A stretch of 64,000 bases of DNA, taken from positions 62,001-126,000 of the forward strand of contig CAIJFI010000001.1 of assembly GCA_903819975.1 (NCBI GenBank), read 5' to 3'. This stretch comes from an uncultured Bacteroidota bacterium. GTDB taxonomy: Bacteria; Bacteroidota; Bacteroidia; Chitinophagales; Chitinophagaceae. Shown piece after piece: positions 45,384-55,346 of the stretch; position 1 is the stretch's first letter; every line of letters begins with the position of its first letter. A program made the translations under genes and the position numbers. Below the pieces are notes generated by a model. It saw nothing but the letters and a program-made list of their open reading frames with translations. It did no database searches and was not told where the DNA came from.

Positions 45384-46802
45384 ATGTTTTCAAAATTCCA
45401 AAGTTTAGCAATTATTCTGCTACTTCCTTTTTGTGCGCTAGCCCAAAATCCATTCCTTGCTAAACCCTATTTACAAGCGGGACACAAGGGAGATCGTAAT
45501 AGTTTAGAATTATTATGGCACACAACTGACTCAGCTGCAACATGGGAGGTAGAAGTTGCAACTGGTGAGCGTTGGTCAAAAGCTACAGAATACAGCGTAA
45601 ATAAAGTAAACGTTAAAAACGTTGCTCCTTTTTCGGTTTATCATGCTGTATTAAACAATTTGGAATCCGGCAAAGTATTTAAGTATAGAGTTATTGAGGA
45701 TAATAAAATTGTTTTTACATCAGAAGGCCAAGCGCCAAAATCTATAACACAGCCGTATAGTTTTATTGCCATTGGTGATATTGGCGCAGAAAAATCGGAT
45801 CAAAAAAAATTAGCTTCTATAGCATATGGTTTACATCCCGACTTTGTTGCTGTTCCTGGTGATATTGTTTATGAAAACGGTTTAGTGTCTGAGTACACTA
45901 AAAAGTTCTGGCCAATTTATAATGCCGACATTGCGGATAGTAATGGCGCTCCATTAATGAGAAAGATTCCATTTATAGCTGCTGTAGGTAATCACGATGC
46001 AGACAATAATGATTTAGATAAATATCCTGATGGTTTGGCTTATTATTATTTTTGGGCACAACCATTGAATGGTCCAAAAGTTGCTGATTTTGCAAATGCG
46101 TATCCAACATTCAAGGCTAGTGAAACTAATAAGAATGCTTTTTTAAATGCAGCTGGTAAGGCTTACCCTATAATGAATCATTTTTCTTATGATTATGGGA
46201 ATGCGCATTGGTTAGTAATTGACGCCGACACATACGTAGATTGGACAAATAAGGAGTTATTAGACTGGGTAAAGCAAGATTTACAAAATGCCTCAAATGC
46301 TACTTGGCGTTTTGTAATGTACCATCATCCTGGTTTTAATTCTTCAAGAGAACATTTTGAACAACAACAAATGCGTTTATTAGCGCCTGTTTTTGAAGCA
46401 GCAAAAGTGGATGTAGTGTTTAACGGGCATGTACATAATTACCAAAGATCTTATCCCTTAACTTTTGTTCCAGATAGAAAAGGAACCTTGTTAGTTGGAG
46501 GGAAAGATAACAAAACTTATCGCGGTAGAGTAGTTAATGGAAAATGGACTTTGGATAAAAGTTTTGATGGCGTTGCAAATAAAAAGCCAAAGGGAGTTAT
46601 CTATATTGTAACTGGTGCTGGCGGTGCTGATTTATACAACCCAGAACAAACGAATGATCCAGACTCATGGCAAAAATTTACTAGTAAGTTTTTTGCTACT
46701 TCACATAGCTTATCTTATGTACAGATTAAAGACAATACATTTAAATTACAACAAGTAACTGCTGAAGGTAAAGTAGTTGATAGTTTCGAAATTGTAAAAT
46801 AG
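45384..46802 (+). CDS. Purple-acid-phosphatase-like secreted phosphoesterase
   Basis: A 472-residue exported phosphoesterase. The signal peptide ends near ALAQ (about residue 21). An N-terminal FN3-like purple acid phosphatase domain (about residues 25-120) is followed by the metallophosphoesterase core with FIAIGDIGAE, AVPGDIVYENG, AAVGNHDADN, VMYHHPGFNS and FNGHVHNYQRS. These five blocks provide the usual Asp, Asn and His metal ligands. It probably releases phosphate from organic esters in the periplasm or outside the cell. It starts 18 bp after the small beta-repeat gene, though readthrough is not certain. Confidence 0.87.
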   Translation: MFSKFQSLAIILLLPFCALAQNPFLAKPYLQAGHKGDRNSLELLWHTTDSAATWEVEVATGERWSKATEYSVNKVNVKNVAPFSVYHAVLNNLESGKVFKYRVIEDNKIVFTSEGQAPKSITQPYSFIAIGDIGAEKSDQKKLASIAYGLHPDFVAVPGDIVYENGLVSEYTKKFWPIYNADIADSNGAPLMRKIPFIAAVGNHDADNNDLDKYPDGLAYYYFWAQPLNGPKVADFANAYPTFKASETNKNAFLNAAGKAYPIMNHFSYDYGNAHWLVIDADTYVDWTNKELLDWVKQDLQNASNATWRFVMYHHPGFNSSREHFEQQQMRLLAPVFEAAKVDVVFNGHVHNYQRSYPLTFVPDRKGTLLVGGKDNKTYRGRVVNGKWTLDKSFDGVANKKPKGVIYIVTGAGGADLYNPEQTNDPDSWQKFTSKFFATSHSLSYVQIKDNTFKLQQVTAEGKVVDSFEIVK

Positions 46803-46815
46803 CCGAATTATAATA

Positions 46816-49269
46816 TTAATTATCTGATGGAGGAGAGAATAAAAAGTTCTCTCCTTCTTTTGTTTTAGCCACTTTTAAATTACCGAACTTATAGCTAAAA
46901 GACAATCCAAATGATTGATAAGGGATATTTCTGTATGAGTTAGTAACTGTGTTTTTGCTAATCAATTGACTTGTTTGACGAATATATACATCAAATGGAT
47001 TTACGATTACTAATCCTATACTTCCCTTGTTATTTAAAATTTGCTTTCTTGTAGCAATGGTATAGCTATAGTTGGACGGCTGTCTGCCTTGCCATTTCAT
47101 CCCTAAATTATAGTTGCCAAACAGTTCAACTGCCCAGGTTTTATTTACATTATAACTAGTGTTGATACTGGTTCTATACCCAAAGCTATTTAACACTTTT
47201 GGTTCGTCAAATGGGTTTATAAGATGCCTGTTAAATAGCATCAAATTAGGACGGACAACCCATTTGTCGCCAAATGGTAAAGAAGCTGAAATATTTAATC
47301 CAGCCCTTGTCTCAGCACTAATATTTGCCCTACTTGTAATAGTAACATCATTATATACACTATCTCCAATTTTATAGAAAGGATAATAGGTTATATAAGG
47401 TTTAATATCTGGACTATTGTATTGGCAAAATAATACTAGATTTAAATTTGCACCGTTGGGGAATGGCTTATTTAAACTTAATTCAACATTATTTCCAATC
47501 TCAGGTTGTAAATTTGGATTACCTGTAGTAATATTATGAGGATCCGATAAATTCATAAATGGATTTAAATCCTTGTAGTCGGGTCGTTCTATACGGTAAG
47601 TATACGCAAATTTTAATACCTGGTTATTTTTAAACTTATGTGATAAAATAAATGATGGTGCAATATTTCCGTAATCAGGAATGCTTGTAGTACCTGATTG
47701 AGAATAAAAAGCGTTGCTTTTAGTATATTCATATCTAATACCTGATTTAACATCAACTGTTTTTAGAATTTTGTAAGAAGCAACTAAGTAGCCGGCAATA
47801 ATATTCCTAGTGTATTTAGATTGGTAAGATTGACTTTGATTGATCTCAAATTGTTGTGTATTTGAATTTAACGAAAACACGTCGGCGTTACTTACAATAG
47901 ATTGATGTGTATACCTTGTTCCAGCCTCAATTGTAACCGTTTTGCTAATTGGATTGAAATAATCTATAGCTATATTTTCTTCGGATTCTTTCCCAGGATT
48001 TAAACTATGAGCACCTGCAAATGGGTTGTTGTTATTTACCAGGTACTGGCTTTGCTGATAATATGAATTATTTTTATTAGCGCTTCCATTATAAGTTAAT
48101 TCAATACTTTCTCCTTTGCTGTTCAGGGTTTTTTTATATCCCAAACTTTGTTCAAAATCGTTCACGCTTAAGGTGTTAGTAAATTGTCGGGTACTTAGCA
48201 AATGGCTAACTTGATTGTTGTTATTATCAAATTGGCTTTGTGCTTGACTAATTACACCATTATTGTCATTGCTAAAATTATTAAAGCTTAAAGAAGCAGT
48301 TAAATTGCTTGACTTATTAATTTCCCAATCTAATCCAAAACCGCTTTTATAACTCTTTCTGCCAAAATTGGATCTGCTATCCTGTGCTAATACTTGGGTA
48401 CCAGTTGTGCTTGTCGAAGTTCTGACACTTCCGTTAGGTGTTATGCCGTTAAGTTGTTCATTGCCACTAAAAAATGCATTAACACCAATATTATTATGCT
48501 TCCAACTAGTATTAAAGCTTCCATTTTCCAGCCTGCTTCCTATTGAAATATTTACATTGCCGTTATAACCTTCCAGTTTGCTTTTTTTAAGTATAATATT
48601 TATTATTCCTCCTGTGCCGGAAGCTTCATACTTGGCACTTGGACTACTCATTACTTCGATACTTTGAATTTGACTGTTTGGGATAGATTGCAATGCCTCT
48701 GCAATACTATTGCCAAATAATGCCGATGTTTTCCCATCAATTAAAAACTTGATGCTTGCATTTCCTAATAGTTCTACATTACCATCGGCATCAACTGTTA
48801 TTTGCGGAATCTTTCTTAAAATATCAGTTGCTACACCACCTTGAGAACTAATGTCTCTATCTACATTATATATAGTTTTATCAATCTTATTCTCAATTAC
48901 AGGCTTGGTACTTTTTACAATTACGTCTGCTAGGTTATTATTAATTTTATTTAGTAATATTTGGTTGATTGAATCAATTTGAGTTACAATAATTGTTTTA
49001 CTGTAAGTAGCGTACCCAATATATTGTACTTTTATATTATAAGTTCCTTTTGTAATATTCGAAATCACAAATGCTCCATCAACATTAGTTTGTGTCTTCT
49101 TGATTGTAATATTATTTAAATCCAACAAATAGATACTTGCAGCGGGAAGTGAGGTTAAATTAGCTGCATCTAATACTTTCCCTTTATAGTTAAAAACAGC
49201 ATTCAGCTGTCCAAAAGAGATACTCTGAAATTCAATAAACAAGAGTACCAAGATTGTAATTTTTTTCAT
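46816..49269 (-). CDS. TonB receptor-like outer membrane beta-barrel protein
   Basis: An 817-residue protein of the Bacteroidota outer-membrane barrel family (PF14905-like), related to TonB-dependent receptors. The signal peptide is about 20 residues (MKKITILVLLFIEF, ending SFGQ). A CarboxypepD_reg-like domain (GKVLDAANLTSLPAASIYLLDL) and a plug-like domain with TDILRKIPQITVDADGNV, KFLIDGKTSALFG and IEVMSSPSAKYEASGTGGIINI follow. The barrel fills the rest. I chose the ATG at 49269, four codons inside the open frame, because the signal peptide begins there. It is divergent from the next TonB receptor. The ligand is unknown. Confidence 0.88.
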   Translation of the reverse strand: MKKITILVLLFIEFQSISFGQLNAVFNYKGKVLDAANLTSLPAASIYLLDLNNITIKKTQTNVDGAFVISNITKGTYNIKVQYIGYATYSKTIIVTQIDSINQILLNKINNNLADVIVKSTKPVIENKIDKTIYNVDRDISSQGGVATDILRKIPQITVDADGNVELLGNASIKFLIDGKTSALFGNSIAEALQSIPNSQIQSIEVMSSPSAKYEASGTGGIINIILKKSKLEGYNGNVNISIGSRLENGSFNTSWKHNNIGVNAFFSGNEQLNGITPNGSVRTSTSTTGTQVLAQDSRSNFGRKSYKSGFGLDWEINKSSNLTASLSFNNFSNDNNGVISQAQSQFDNNNNQVSHLLSTRQFTNTLSVNDFEQSLGYKKTLNSKGESIELTYNGSANKNNSYYQQSQYLVNNNNPFAGAHSLNPGKESEENIAIDYFNPISKTVTIEAGTRYTHQSIVSNADVFSLNSNTQQFEINQSQSYQSKYTRNIIAGYLVASYKILKTVDVKSGIRYEYTKSNAFYSQSGTTSIPDYGNIAPSFILSHKFKNNQVLKFAYTYRIERPDYKDLNPFMNLSDPHNITTGNPNLQPEIGNNVELSLNKPFPNGANLNLVLFCQYNSPDIKPYITYYPFYKIGDSVYNDVTITSRANISAETRAGLNISASLPFGDKWVVRPNLMLFNRHLINPFDEPKVLNSFGYRTSINTSYNVNKTWAVELFGNYNLGMKWQGRQPSNYSYTIATRKQILNNKGSIGLVIVNPFDVYIRQTSQLISKNTVTNSYRNIPYQSFGLSFSYKFGNLKVAKTKEGENFLFSPPSDN

Positions 49270-49363
49270 AATTGAACACAAAGCTAATTATTATACAGCT
49301 ATAATTAAAATGTAAACCATTGAAGCATCCATTAACTTAAAATGTGATTAAAACACCTTTCAA

Positions 49364-49402
49364 TTAACAATTAGGTAACAATAAGTTCATTTATTCGTAA
49401 CA
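49364..49402 (+). promoter_or_regulatory. TAACA direct repeats upstream of TonB receptor
   Basis: TTAACA at 49364, GTAACA at 49375 and GTAACA at 49397 lie at offsets of 11 and 22 bp, on one face of the helix. The first two form TTAACAATTAGGTAACA, differing by one base from the repeat at 36095. The set lies about 60-100 bp before the receptor ATG. The pattern resembles a Pho box. Confidence 0.5.
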
Positions 49403-49433
49403 TCGTATTTATAGATATGCTGCTATGTAAAGA

Positions 49434-49441
49434 TAGCTTTG
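49434..49441 (+). promoter_or_regulatory. -7 promoter element for TonB receptor
   Basis: TAGCTTTG fits TAnnTTTG and ends 21 bp before the ATG at 49463. No TTG element stands at the usual -33 distance, which fits an activator-dependent promoter. Confidence 0.45.
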
Positions 49442-49462
49442 CCATTCATTAAACATTTAGTC

Positions 49463-52228
49463 ATGAGTGGTAAATTCTTAACGCAAAAACTTAAAAGCGT
49501 TATCCTTCCAATTTTACTATTATTTACAATCAACAGCTTTGCAGGTGATATTAAGGGTAGAGTTTTAGATGCAGGTAATGGTGAGCCTTTAGTAGGCGCA
49601 ACAGTTACAGTAAATAACCAAGCCGTAATGGTGAAGTTAGATGGAACTTATCATTTTAAAAATGTAAGTGCAGGAAAGTATAACATCAAAGTGAGTTATG
49701 CTGGTTATAAGTCTGAGTCCAAGGATGTTATTTTAAATAATGCAACTGAAACTAAAGTAGTTGACATTAATTTAGAATCTACATCTGCTTCCTTAACGTC
49801 TGTAACAGTTAGTTCAAATAACAAAGACAATGATAAGTCTGTAAGAAGATTAGAGAAAATTGCTGATCCAATTATCAACGTATTGTCTTCAAAAAATATT
49901 CAATTATTGCCGGATATTACAGTTGCTAATGCTTTACAAAGAGTAAGTGGTGTAACTATTGAAAAAAGCGGATCAGGTGAAGCAAGATATCCTATTATTA
50001 GAGGTATGGAAAAAAGATACATCAACACATTGGTGAATGGTATCAAAATTCCAAGCCCAGATAATAAAAATCGTTTTATTCCTTTGGATTTATTCCCTTC
50101 TGAATTATTAGAGCGTTTAGAAGTTGGAAAAAGTTTAACTCCAAGCATGGAAGGCGACGCGATTGGCGGTACGATTAATTTAGTAATGAAGGACGCTCCT
50201 GATCGTTTATTAGTACAAGGCAATGTTGCAGGTGGTTTTAATACCTCTTTTCCTGATCAAAAATTTAGCAAGTTTGATAATAGCACAATGAGTGTTTTAT
50301 CTCCAGCACAAATTAAGGGTAGTACTTATGTTGCTAATTTAAATGACTTGCCGGTTGCTCATTTGAATTATGACGAAAAGTCAAATCCAGTTAATTCAAC
50401 ATTTGGTTTAACTGTAGGAAATAGATTTGGAAAAACAAAGCAATTTGGATTTGTATTATCAGGCAGCTATCAAAATATCTACCGTGGTACAACTTCTAAT
50501 TTCTTTTTACCAAACTCTCAACCTGGTTTAAACAATATTCCTTTATTTTCTGATTTACAATTAAGAAAGTATTCTGTTCAAAGTCAAAGAAAAGGCGTGA
50601 ATGCGAAATTTGATTATCGTATTAATAAGAATAATAAAATTTCATTATTCAATACATATGTACGTTTAGATGACTATCAAACACGTTTTATTTGGGACAC
50701 AGTTGCGTTAAACTCATTAATTAACAAATCAACAAGAAGTCAGTGGGTATTTCAATCAATCAATAACACTACTTTGCAAGGTGAACATAAGTTAAGCAAT
50801 ACAGATAAATTAGATTGGTCTTTGGCATATTCAATTGCTAAAAGTAACACTCCGGATCAATCTACTTATACACATGAGTATCCAATTGTACCAACTAGCT
50901 TAACGATAGATAAATTACAATCTATGTCAAGAATTTGGACAAGCAATACGGATAAAGATCAATCTGCTTATTTGAATTATACAAAAAACACTTCTGTATT
51001 TAATCGTGATTTTGAGTTAAAAGTAGGCGGCTTGTATAGAAATAAAAATAGAGACAACTATTATATTGCTTACTCATTATCTCCGGTTTTAGGTGCAGCA
51101 TATAATACAATTAATACGGCTCAGTTCTTGTTTAACCCAGCTAGCAATGGAGCTCCAGGATTAAATGGTAATAATTATTCTTTCGAAGAGAAAATCACTG
51201 CAGGATACTTACAAGGCAAGTGGAACTTGTCTAGTAAATTTGAATTATTAGGAGGCGTTAGAGCTGAAAATACCAATCAACATTATGAGACTTTATTGAC
51301 TAATGATGTTCAAGCAAAATCAGGTACTATTCAATACACCGACTTATTGCCAAGTGCTCAAATGAAGTATTCTTTAACTCCAAATCAAAACTTACGTTTT
51401 GCTTATTACAGAGCTATCGCAAGACCTGGTTTTTCTGAATTAATTCCTGATGGTGCTGATGGTGAATTTTTCAAAGAAGTTGGTGACCCGGTTAATTTAA
51501 AACATACTATAGCAGACAACTTAGATATTCGTTATGAATTATATAGTAAAGGATCTGATCAATTATTGTTAGGTGGTTTTTATAAGGACATTCAAAACCC
51601 AATTGAGATATCTGCAGTTAAACCACAAAACGTAAATAGTTTGTATTTACAGCCAGTTAATATTGGCAAGGCAACTAACTATGGTTTTGAAGCGGTTGCG
51701 GCAAAATTCTTTGGTTCTTTTGGAATCTCTGCTAACTATACTTATACAAATTCTAGTATTACCAATGATAGTTTAATATTTTCTTATCGTAACACTGCTG
51801 GACAAATTGTATCAAAGCGTGTTTCTGAAACAAGACCACTTCAAGGGCAGTCTAATCACGTAGGAAATTTATCATTCATTTACAAGAATCCAAAAATTGG
51901 ATTTGATTTTCAAACAGCAGTTGTATATACAGGAGAAAGAATCAGTTTTATTAGTCCATATGCAGGCTTAAATTACTGGCAATCACCAACAACTCAATTG
52001 GATCTTTCATTTGAAAAGAGATTTGGCAAGCATTTTTCTTTCTATGGAAAAATTAATAACCTAACTGATGCTCCAATGGAATTGTCTTTACACCAATCAT
52101 ATAATGGATATATGGCAGGAAGTGGATCAAGAGCATTGGCATTACAAACAGACCCAGCAAATAAAATAATCATCCAAAAGGATTATTATAGAACTACTTA
52201 TTTATTTGGCATCCGTTTTAAACTTTAA
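49463..52228 (+). CDS. TonB-dependent outer membrane receptor
   Basis: A 921-residue TonB-dependent receptor. The signal peptide covers about residues 1-28 (ending NSFAG). CarboxypepD_reg-like (IKGRVLDAGNGEPLVGATVTV), plug (NALQRVSGVTIEKSGSGEARYPIIRGM and EVGKSLTPSMEGDAIGGTINLV) and barrel domains follow. The C-terminus YLFGIRFKL is a classic last barrel strand. The frame opens at 49439, but the ATG at 49463 gives the proper signal peptide. The next gene, 20 bp downstream, encodes a beta-helix lipoprotein that could replace SusD as surface partner. Upstream 11-bp repeats suggest phosphate control. Confidence 0.92.
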   Translation: MSGKFLTQKLKSVILPILLLFTINSFAGDIKGRVLDAGNGEPLVGATVTVNNQAVMVKLDGTYHFKNVSAGKYNIKVSYAGYKSESKDVILNNATETKVVDINLESTSASLTSVTVSSNNKDNDKSVRRLEKIADPIINVLSSKNIQLLPDITVANALQRVSGVTIEKSGSGEARYPIIRGMEKRYINTLVNGIKIPSPDNKNRFIPLDLFPSELLERLEVGKSLTPSMEGDAIGGTINLVMKDAPDRLLVQGNVAGGFNTSFPDQKFSKFDNSTMSVLSPAQIKGSTYVANLNDLPVAHLNYDEKSNPVNSTFGLTVGNRFGKTKQFGFVLSGSYQNIYRGTTSNFFLPNSQPGLNNIPLFSDLQLRKYSVQSQRKGVNAKFDYRINKNNKISLFNTYVRLDDYQTRFIWDTVALNSLINKSTRSQWVFQSINNTTLQGEHKLSNTDKLDWSLAYSIAKSNTPDQSTYTHEYPIVPTSLTIDKLQSMSRIWTSNTDKDQSAYLNYTKNTSVFNRDFELKVGGLYRNKNRDNYYIAYSLSPVLGAAYNTINTAQFLFNPASNGAPGLNGNNYSFEEKITAGYLQGKWNLSSKFELLGGVRAENTNQHYETLLTNDVQAKSGTIQYTDLLPSAQMKYSLTPNQNLRFAYYRAIARPGFSELIPDGADGEFFKEVGDPVNLKHTIADNLDIRYELYSKGSDQLLLGGFYKDIQNPIEISAVKPQNVNSLYLQPVNIGKATNYGFEAVAAKFFGSFGISANYTYTNSSITNDSLIFSYRNTAGQIVSKRVSETRPLQGQSNHVGNLSFIYKNPKIGFDFQTAVVYTGERISFISPYAGLNYWQSPTTQLDLSFEKRFGKHFSFYGKINNLTDAPMELSLHQSYNGYMAGSGSRALALQTDPANKIIIQKDYYRTTYLFGIRFKL

Positions 52229-52248
52229 TAATAATACAATTCTATAAA

Positions 52249-53652
52249 ATGAAACAAAAGTTTACATATTTAATAGCAATTTTAGTAATCGGACTAACGT
52301 CTTGTACTAAAACGGAAGAAACTAAAGATCTTTGGCAAGCAGTTATTGTACCAGCTTCTCCAATTAGTGAATCAGCTCCATTAACTGGTGCCCTTAAAGG
52401 AACAATGCTAGCTGGTAAAACATATACTGTTAGTGGTGATATTTTTGTGAACACTGGTGATACTTTAATTATTCAACCAGGAGTTACAGTAAACTTTACT
52501 GGAACTGGCGGTGTGCCGGTTGGTATAGGAGTTAAAGGAACATTACTTTCATTAGGTACTAAAGAAGCACCAATTTATTTAACCTATCCTGGTGTTACAA
52601 GAACAGACCAACTAGGTGCTAATCCAGACACCGATCCAGCCTTAAAAGGAAAATGGACTGGTGTAACTGGTGCGACAACTTGTCCTTTAATTGTTTTAAA
52701 ATGGACGCATGTTGATTTTGGCGGTGCTACTATTAGTTCTGCAATGAAGAGTTTTACAGGTAGTTCAAGTCCATATCCAGTTTATTTTGCGAATCCTGAT
52801 GGTAGTTTTATTTTAGAAGATTCATGGATTTATGGTAGTGTGGATGATCCTTTTAGAATTAATGGTGGTAAGATTCATATTATGAGAAATACTTTTGAAA
52901 AGTGTGGATATACCGGTGGTGAAGCCATGAACTCAAAAGCAGGAACAATTGGTGACTTTGCATATAACTTATGTGTAGGCATGGCAACAAATGGCCCTAA
53001 AGTATCTAATATTAACGTTGCAGTAGGAAAGCCAGGGTCTAATGTGCGTATTTACAATAACACAATCATTAACTGTGGATATCGTAGAGCTGCGGCAGGT
53101 CGTGGAGGTTCTATAAATTTTGAAGAAGGCGCTGCAGGAATGGCTTACAATAATTTAATTGTAAACTGTAAATTTGGTTTGCGTATAGTAAATAACCCAA
53201 TTGCAGATACTGCAAATATCCAGTATGGCTATAACTTTTATTATGCCGATTCTTTATCTGTTGCTAGTCAGTTTATTCCATCGTTAGCAGTAAGCACAGC
53301 TATAAGTAAAGCACAAGAAACAGATATTCCAAAACCGTCTACTTACTTACCAGCAGGTTGGTTAATTGGACAAGCATACACAGCAAATGCTGCTGTGGTA
53401 GGTGCCAATAATCCTCAATTCATTAATGCGCCAGTGCCATTGCCAGCGGGTTTAATGTTAAGAGATATTGCTGTGGTGGGAACTTCAAACTATGCATTAA
53501 AACCTAATTCACCTTGTATTGGTGCTGGTTATACTGGATTTACTCCAAGGGCCGATGTAATACAAGACTTAAGATTAGGAGCTACAGAAATTACTCCTCC
53601 AGGTAAAGATATAGGTTGCTACCAAAGTAATGGTAGAGGCAACCAACATTAG
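52249..53652 (+). CDS. Right-handed beta-helix surface lipoprotein
   Basis: A 467-residue lipoprotein (signal ending GLTSC, C19 lipidated). From about residue 60 the sequence has repeated short strands and turns typical of a right-handed parallel beta-helix, for example IFVNTGDTLIIQPGVTVNF, then IHIMRNTFEKCGYTGGEA, VRIYNNTIINCGYRR and MAYNNLIVNCKFGLRIVNN. Such folds bind or cleave polysaccharides, but no lyase catalytic signature is recognised. It lies 20 bp after a TonB receptor and before a terminator, so it may capture that receptor's ligand. Confidence 0.78.
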   Translation: MKQKFTYLIAILVIGLTSCTKTEETKDLWQAVIVPASPISESAPLTGALKGTMLAGKTYTVSGDIFVNTGDTLIIQPGVTVNFTGTGGVPVGIGVKGTLLSLGTKEAPIYLTYPGVTRTDQLGANPDTDPALKGKWTGVTGATTCPLIVLKWTHVDFGGATISSAMKSFTGSSSPYPVYFANPDGSFILEDSWIYGSVDDPFRINGGKIHIMRNTFEKCGYTGGEAMNSKAGTIGDFAYNLCVGMATNGPKVSNINVAVGKPGSNVRIYNNTIINCGYRRAAAGRGGSINFEEGAAGMAYNNLIVNCKFGLRIVNNPIADTANIQYGYNFYYADSLSVASQFIPSLAVSTAISKAQETDIPKPSTYLPAGWLIGQAYTANAAVVGANNPQFINAPVPLPAGLMLRDIAVVGTSNYALKPNSPCIGAGYTGFTPRADVIQDLRLGATEITPPGKDIGCYQSNGRGNQH

Positions 53653-53672
53653 TATTTGTTTTAATTTGAATT

Positions 53673-53708
53673 AAAGGTGCCCTAATGAAAATTATGGGCA
53701 CCTTTTTT
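53673..53708 (+). terminator. Terminator after the beta-helix lipoprotein gene
   Basis: The stem AAAGGTGCCC pairs with GGGCACCTTT, extended by TAAT/ATTA with one bulged T, around a GAAA loop, followed by a T run. It separates the lipoprotein gene from the phosphoesterase 21 bp further on, so the latter needs readthrough or its own promoter. Confidence 0.85.
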
Positions 53709-53728
53709 ATTATATTTATTCCACTAAG

Positions 53729-54871
53729 ATGAAAAACATTAAATCATTTATTACTTTTCTATTGGTATTAGTAATTTGCAATAACAATCTTATTGCACAA
53801 TCAATTCCTGTAAAACAAAATGACAGTATTGTTCAATTTATATTTACGTCTGATGTACATTTTGGATTAGTAAAAGATAAATTTAAAAATGCTAATAATG
53901 TTTCCGCTTATGAAGTAAATAAAGCTATGGCTGGTGTGATGAACCATTTAAAAGGCAAATCCATTCCTAATGATGGCGGTGTTTTGGCTAATTATAAAAT
54001 TGATGGTATTGATGCTTTGGTAATAACAGGTGATATTGCAAATAGAATGGAAAATGGGGTGCAATCTGCAACTAAATCTTGGGAAGAATTTAAAACGGTA
54101 TTTATTGATAGTTTAGATATAAGAAAAACCAATCTTGATAAATCTGATTTGTTTCTAGTTCCTGGAAATCACGACATGAGCAATGCTATAGGGTTTCACA
54201 GAAAAATGGAGCCTAAAAAAGACCCGGCTTCCATGTTAGGTATTTATAATTTAATGTTCCCTAATAAAGCTGTTACTCAATTTGACAGTATTTTATGCAG
54301 AGTGCATTATTCAAAAGATATCAATAATGTGCATTTTATTTTTTTAAGTTTATATCCTGATTCGGCAGAAAGAGTTTGGATGGAGCAAGATTTAAAAAAT
54401 GTTGCCACTTCAACCCCGGTTTTATTATTTGCACATTCTATTCCAGAAGTGGAACCTCGTTTTTTTGAAAATCCCAATGGCATTCACGATATAAATGATG
54501 AAGATAAATTTGAAAATCTTGTACCTGAAAGATATAAAGACGGAAAAGACGTGAAAGGAGAAACAAGGATTGAGCAAAATGCATTTGTTGCATTTGTAAA
54601 AAAACATGCTAATATCAAAGTGTATTTTCATGGACATGAAAACTTTACGCAGTATTATACCTATCAAGGCCCTAATAAGGATATTAATTTAACCTGCATA
54701 AGAACCGATAGTCCAATGAAAGGAAGGGTTTCAGCCAAGGATGAGACAAAACTAGCTTTTGAATTGGTAACAATTAATACACATAAAAAAACACTTTCCG
54801 TTAGGGAAGTGTTATGGAATGATTTAAAAAGTAATATAAAGTGGGGTGACTCAAAAACAATAATATTGTAA
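53729..54871 (+). CDS. Secreted metallophosphoesterase
   Basis: A 380-residue exported calcineurin-like phosphoesterase. The signal peptide ends near NNLIAQ (about residue 24). Metal-binding blocks are FTSDVHFGLVKD, VITGDIANRM, VPGNHDMSN, LFAHSIPE and YFHGHENFTQ. The HGHE form replaces the commoner GHxH, so one metal ligand may differ. It lies behind the TonB receptor and beta-helix lipoprotein genes but after a terminator. A role in releasing phosphate from an imported or surface-bound ester is plausible. Confidence 0.85.
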   Translation: MKNIKSFITFLLVLVICNNNLIAQSIPVKQNDSIVQFIFTSDVHFGLVKDKFKNANNVSAYEVNKAMAGVMNHLKGKSIPNDGGVLANYKIDGIDALVITGDIANRMENGVQSATKSWEEFKTVFIDSLDIRKTNLDKSDLFLVPGNHDMSNAIGFHRKMEPKKDPASMLGIYNLMFPNKAVTQFDSILCRVHYSKDINNVHFIFLSLYPDSAERVWMEQDLKNVATSTPVLLFAHSIPEVEPRFFENPNGIHDINDEDKFENLVPERYKDGKDVKGETRIEQNAFVAFVKKHANIKVYFHGHENFTQYYTYQGPNKDINLTCIRTDSPMKGRVSAKDETKLAFELVTINTHKKTLSVREVLWNDLKSNIKWGDSKTIIL

Positions 54872-54876
54872 ATATT

Positions 54877-55293
54877 TTACAATACTTTGTCTCTAACAAA
54901 ATCCTCGCAATAGTTCTTTACCATTTCTCTCACAGTTCTAAATTCATTCATTATCTCTTCCTCTGTTCCTGTTGCTTTAGCTGGATCAGGGAAATTATAA
55001 TGAAATTTTAAAGCCTTGGTTGGGAAGTAAGGACAACGCTCCTTTGCGTTATCGCAAACAGTAATTACATAGTCAAAATCAACACCAAAATATTCGGTGA
55101 TATTATTTGAAGTATGGCCAGAAATATCTATCCCATCTTCTTTCATAATGGCAATGGCTTTAGGATTTACGCCATGTGTCTCTACGCCAGCTGAATATAC
55201 ATTGGCTTTCCCTTTTGTTATTTCGGCTAAATAGCCATGTGCTATTTGACTGCGGCAACTATTCCCTGTACATAATACTAATATATTTTTCAT
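54877..55293 (-). CDS. arsC: Arsenate reductase, thioredoxin-coupled LMW-PTP type
   Basis: A 138-residue low-molecular-weight-phosphatase-fold enzyme that reduces arsenate to arsenite. The P-loop is CTGNSCR with C8 and R14. The redox pair C80 and C87 (VCDNAKERC) keeps the spacing of S. aureus ArsC (C10, C82, C89), which marks it as an arsenate reductase and not a plain phosphatase. It follows the arsM reading frames on the same strand by 53 bp, forming a small arsenic operon. No arsR or arsB is seen next to it. Confidence 0.92.
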   Translation of the reverse strand: MKNILVLCTGNSCRSQIAHGYLAEITKGKANVYSAGVETHGVNPKAIAIMKEDGIDISGHTSNNITEYFGVDFDYVITVCDNAKERCPYFPTKALKFHYNFPDPAKATGTEEEIMNEFRTVREMVKNYCEDFVRDKVL

Positions 55294-55346
55294 AAAAGGT
55301 TACTTCAAATTTTACTTAGCAATTTTATATTTACTTTTTTTAAACA

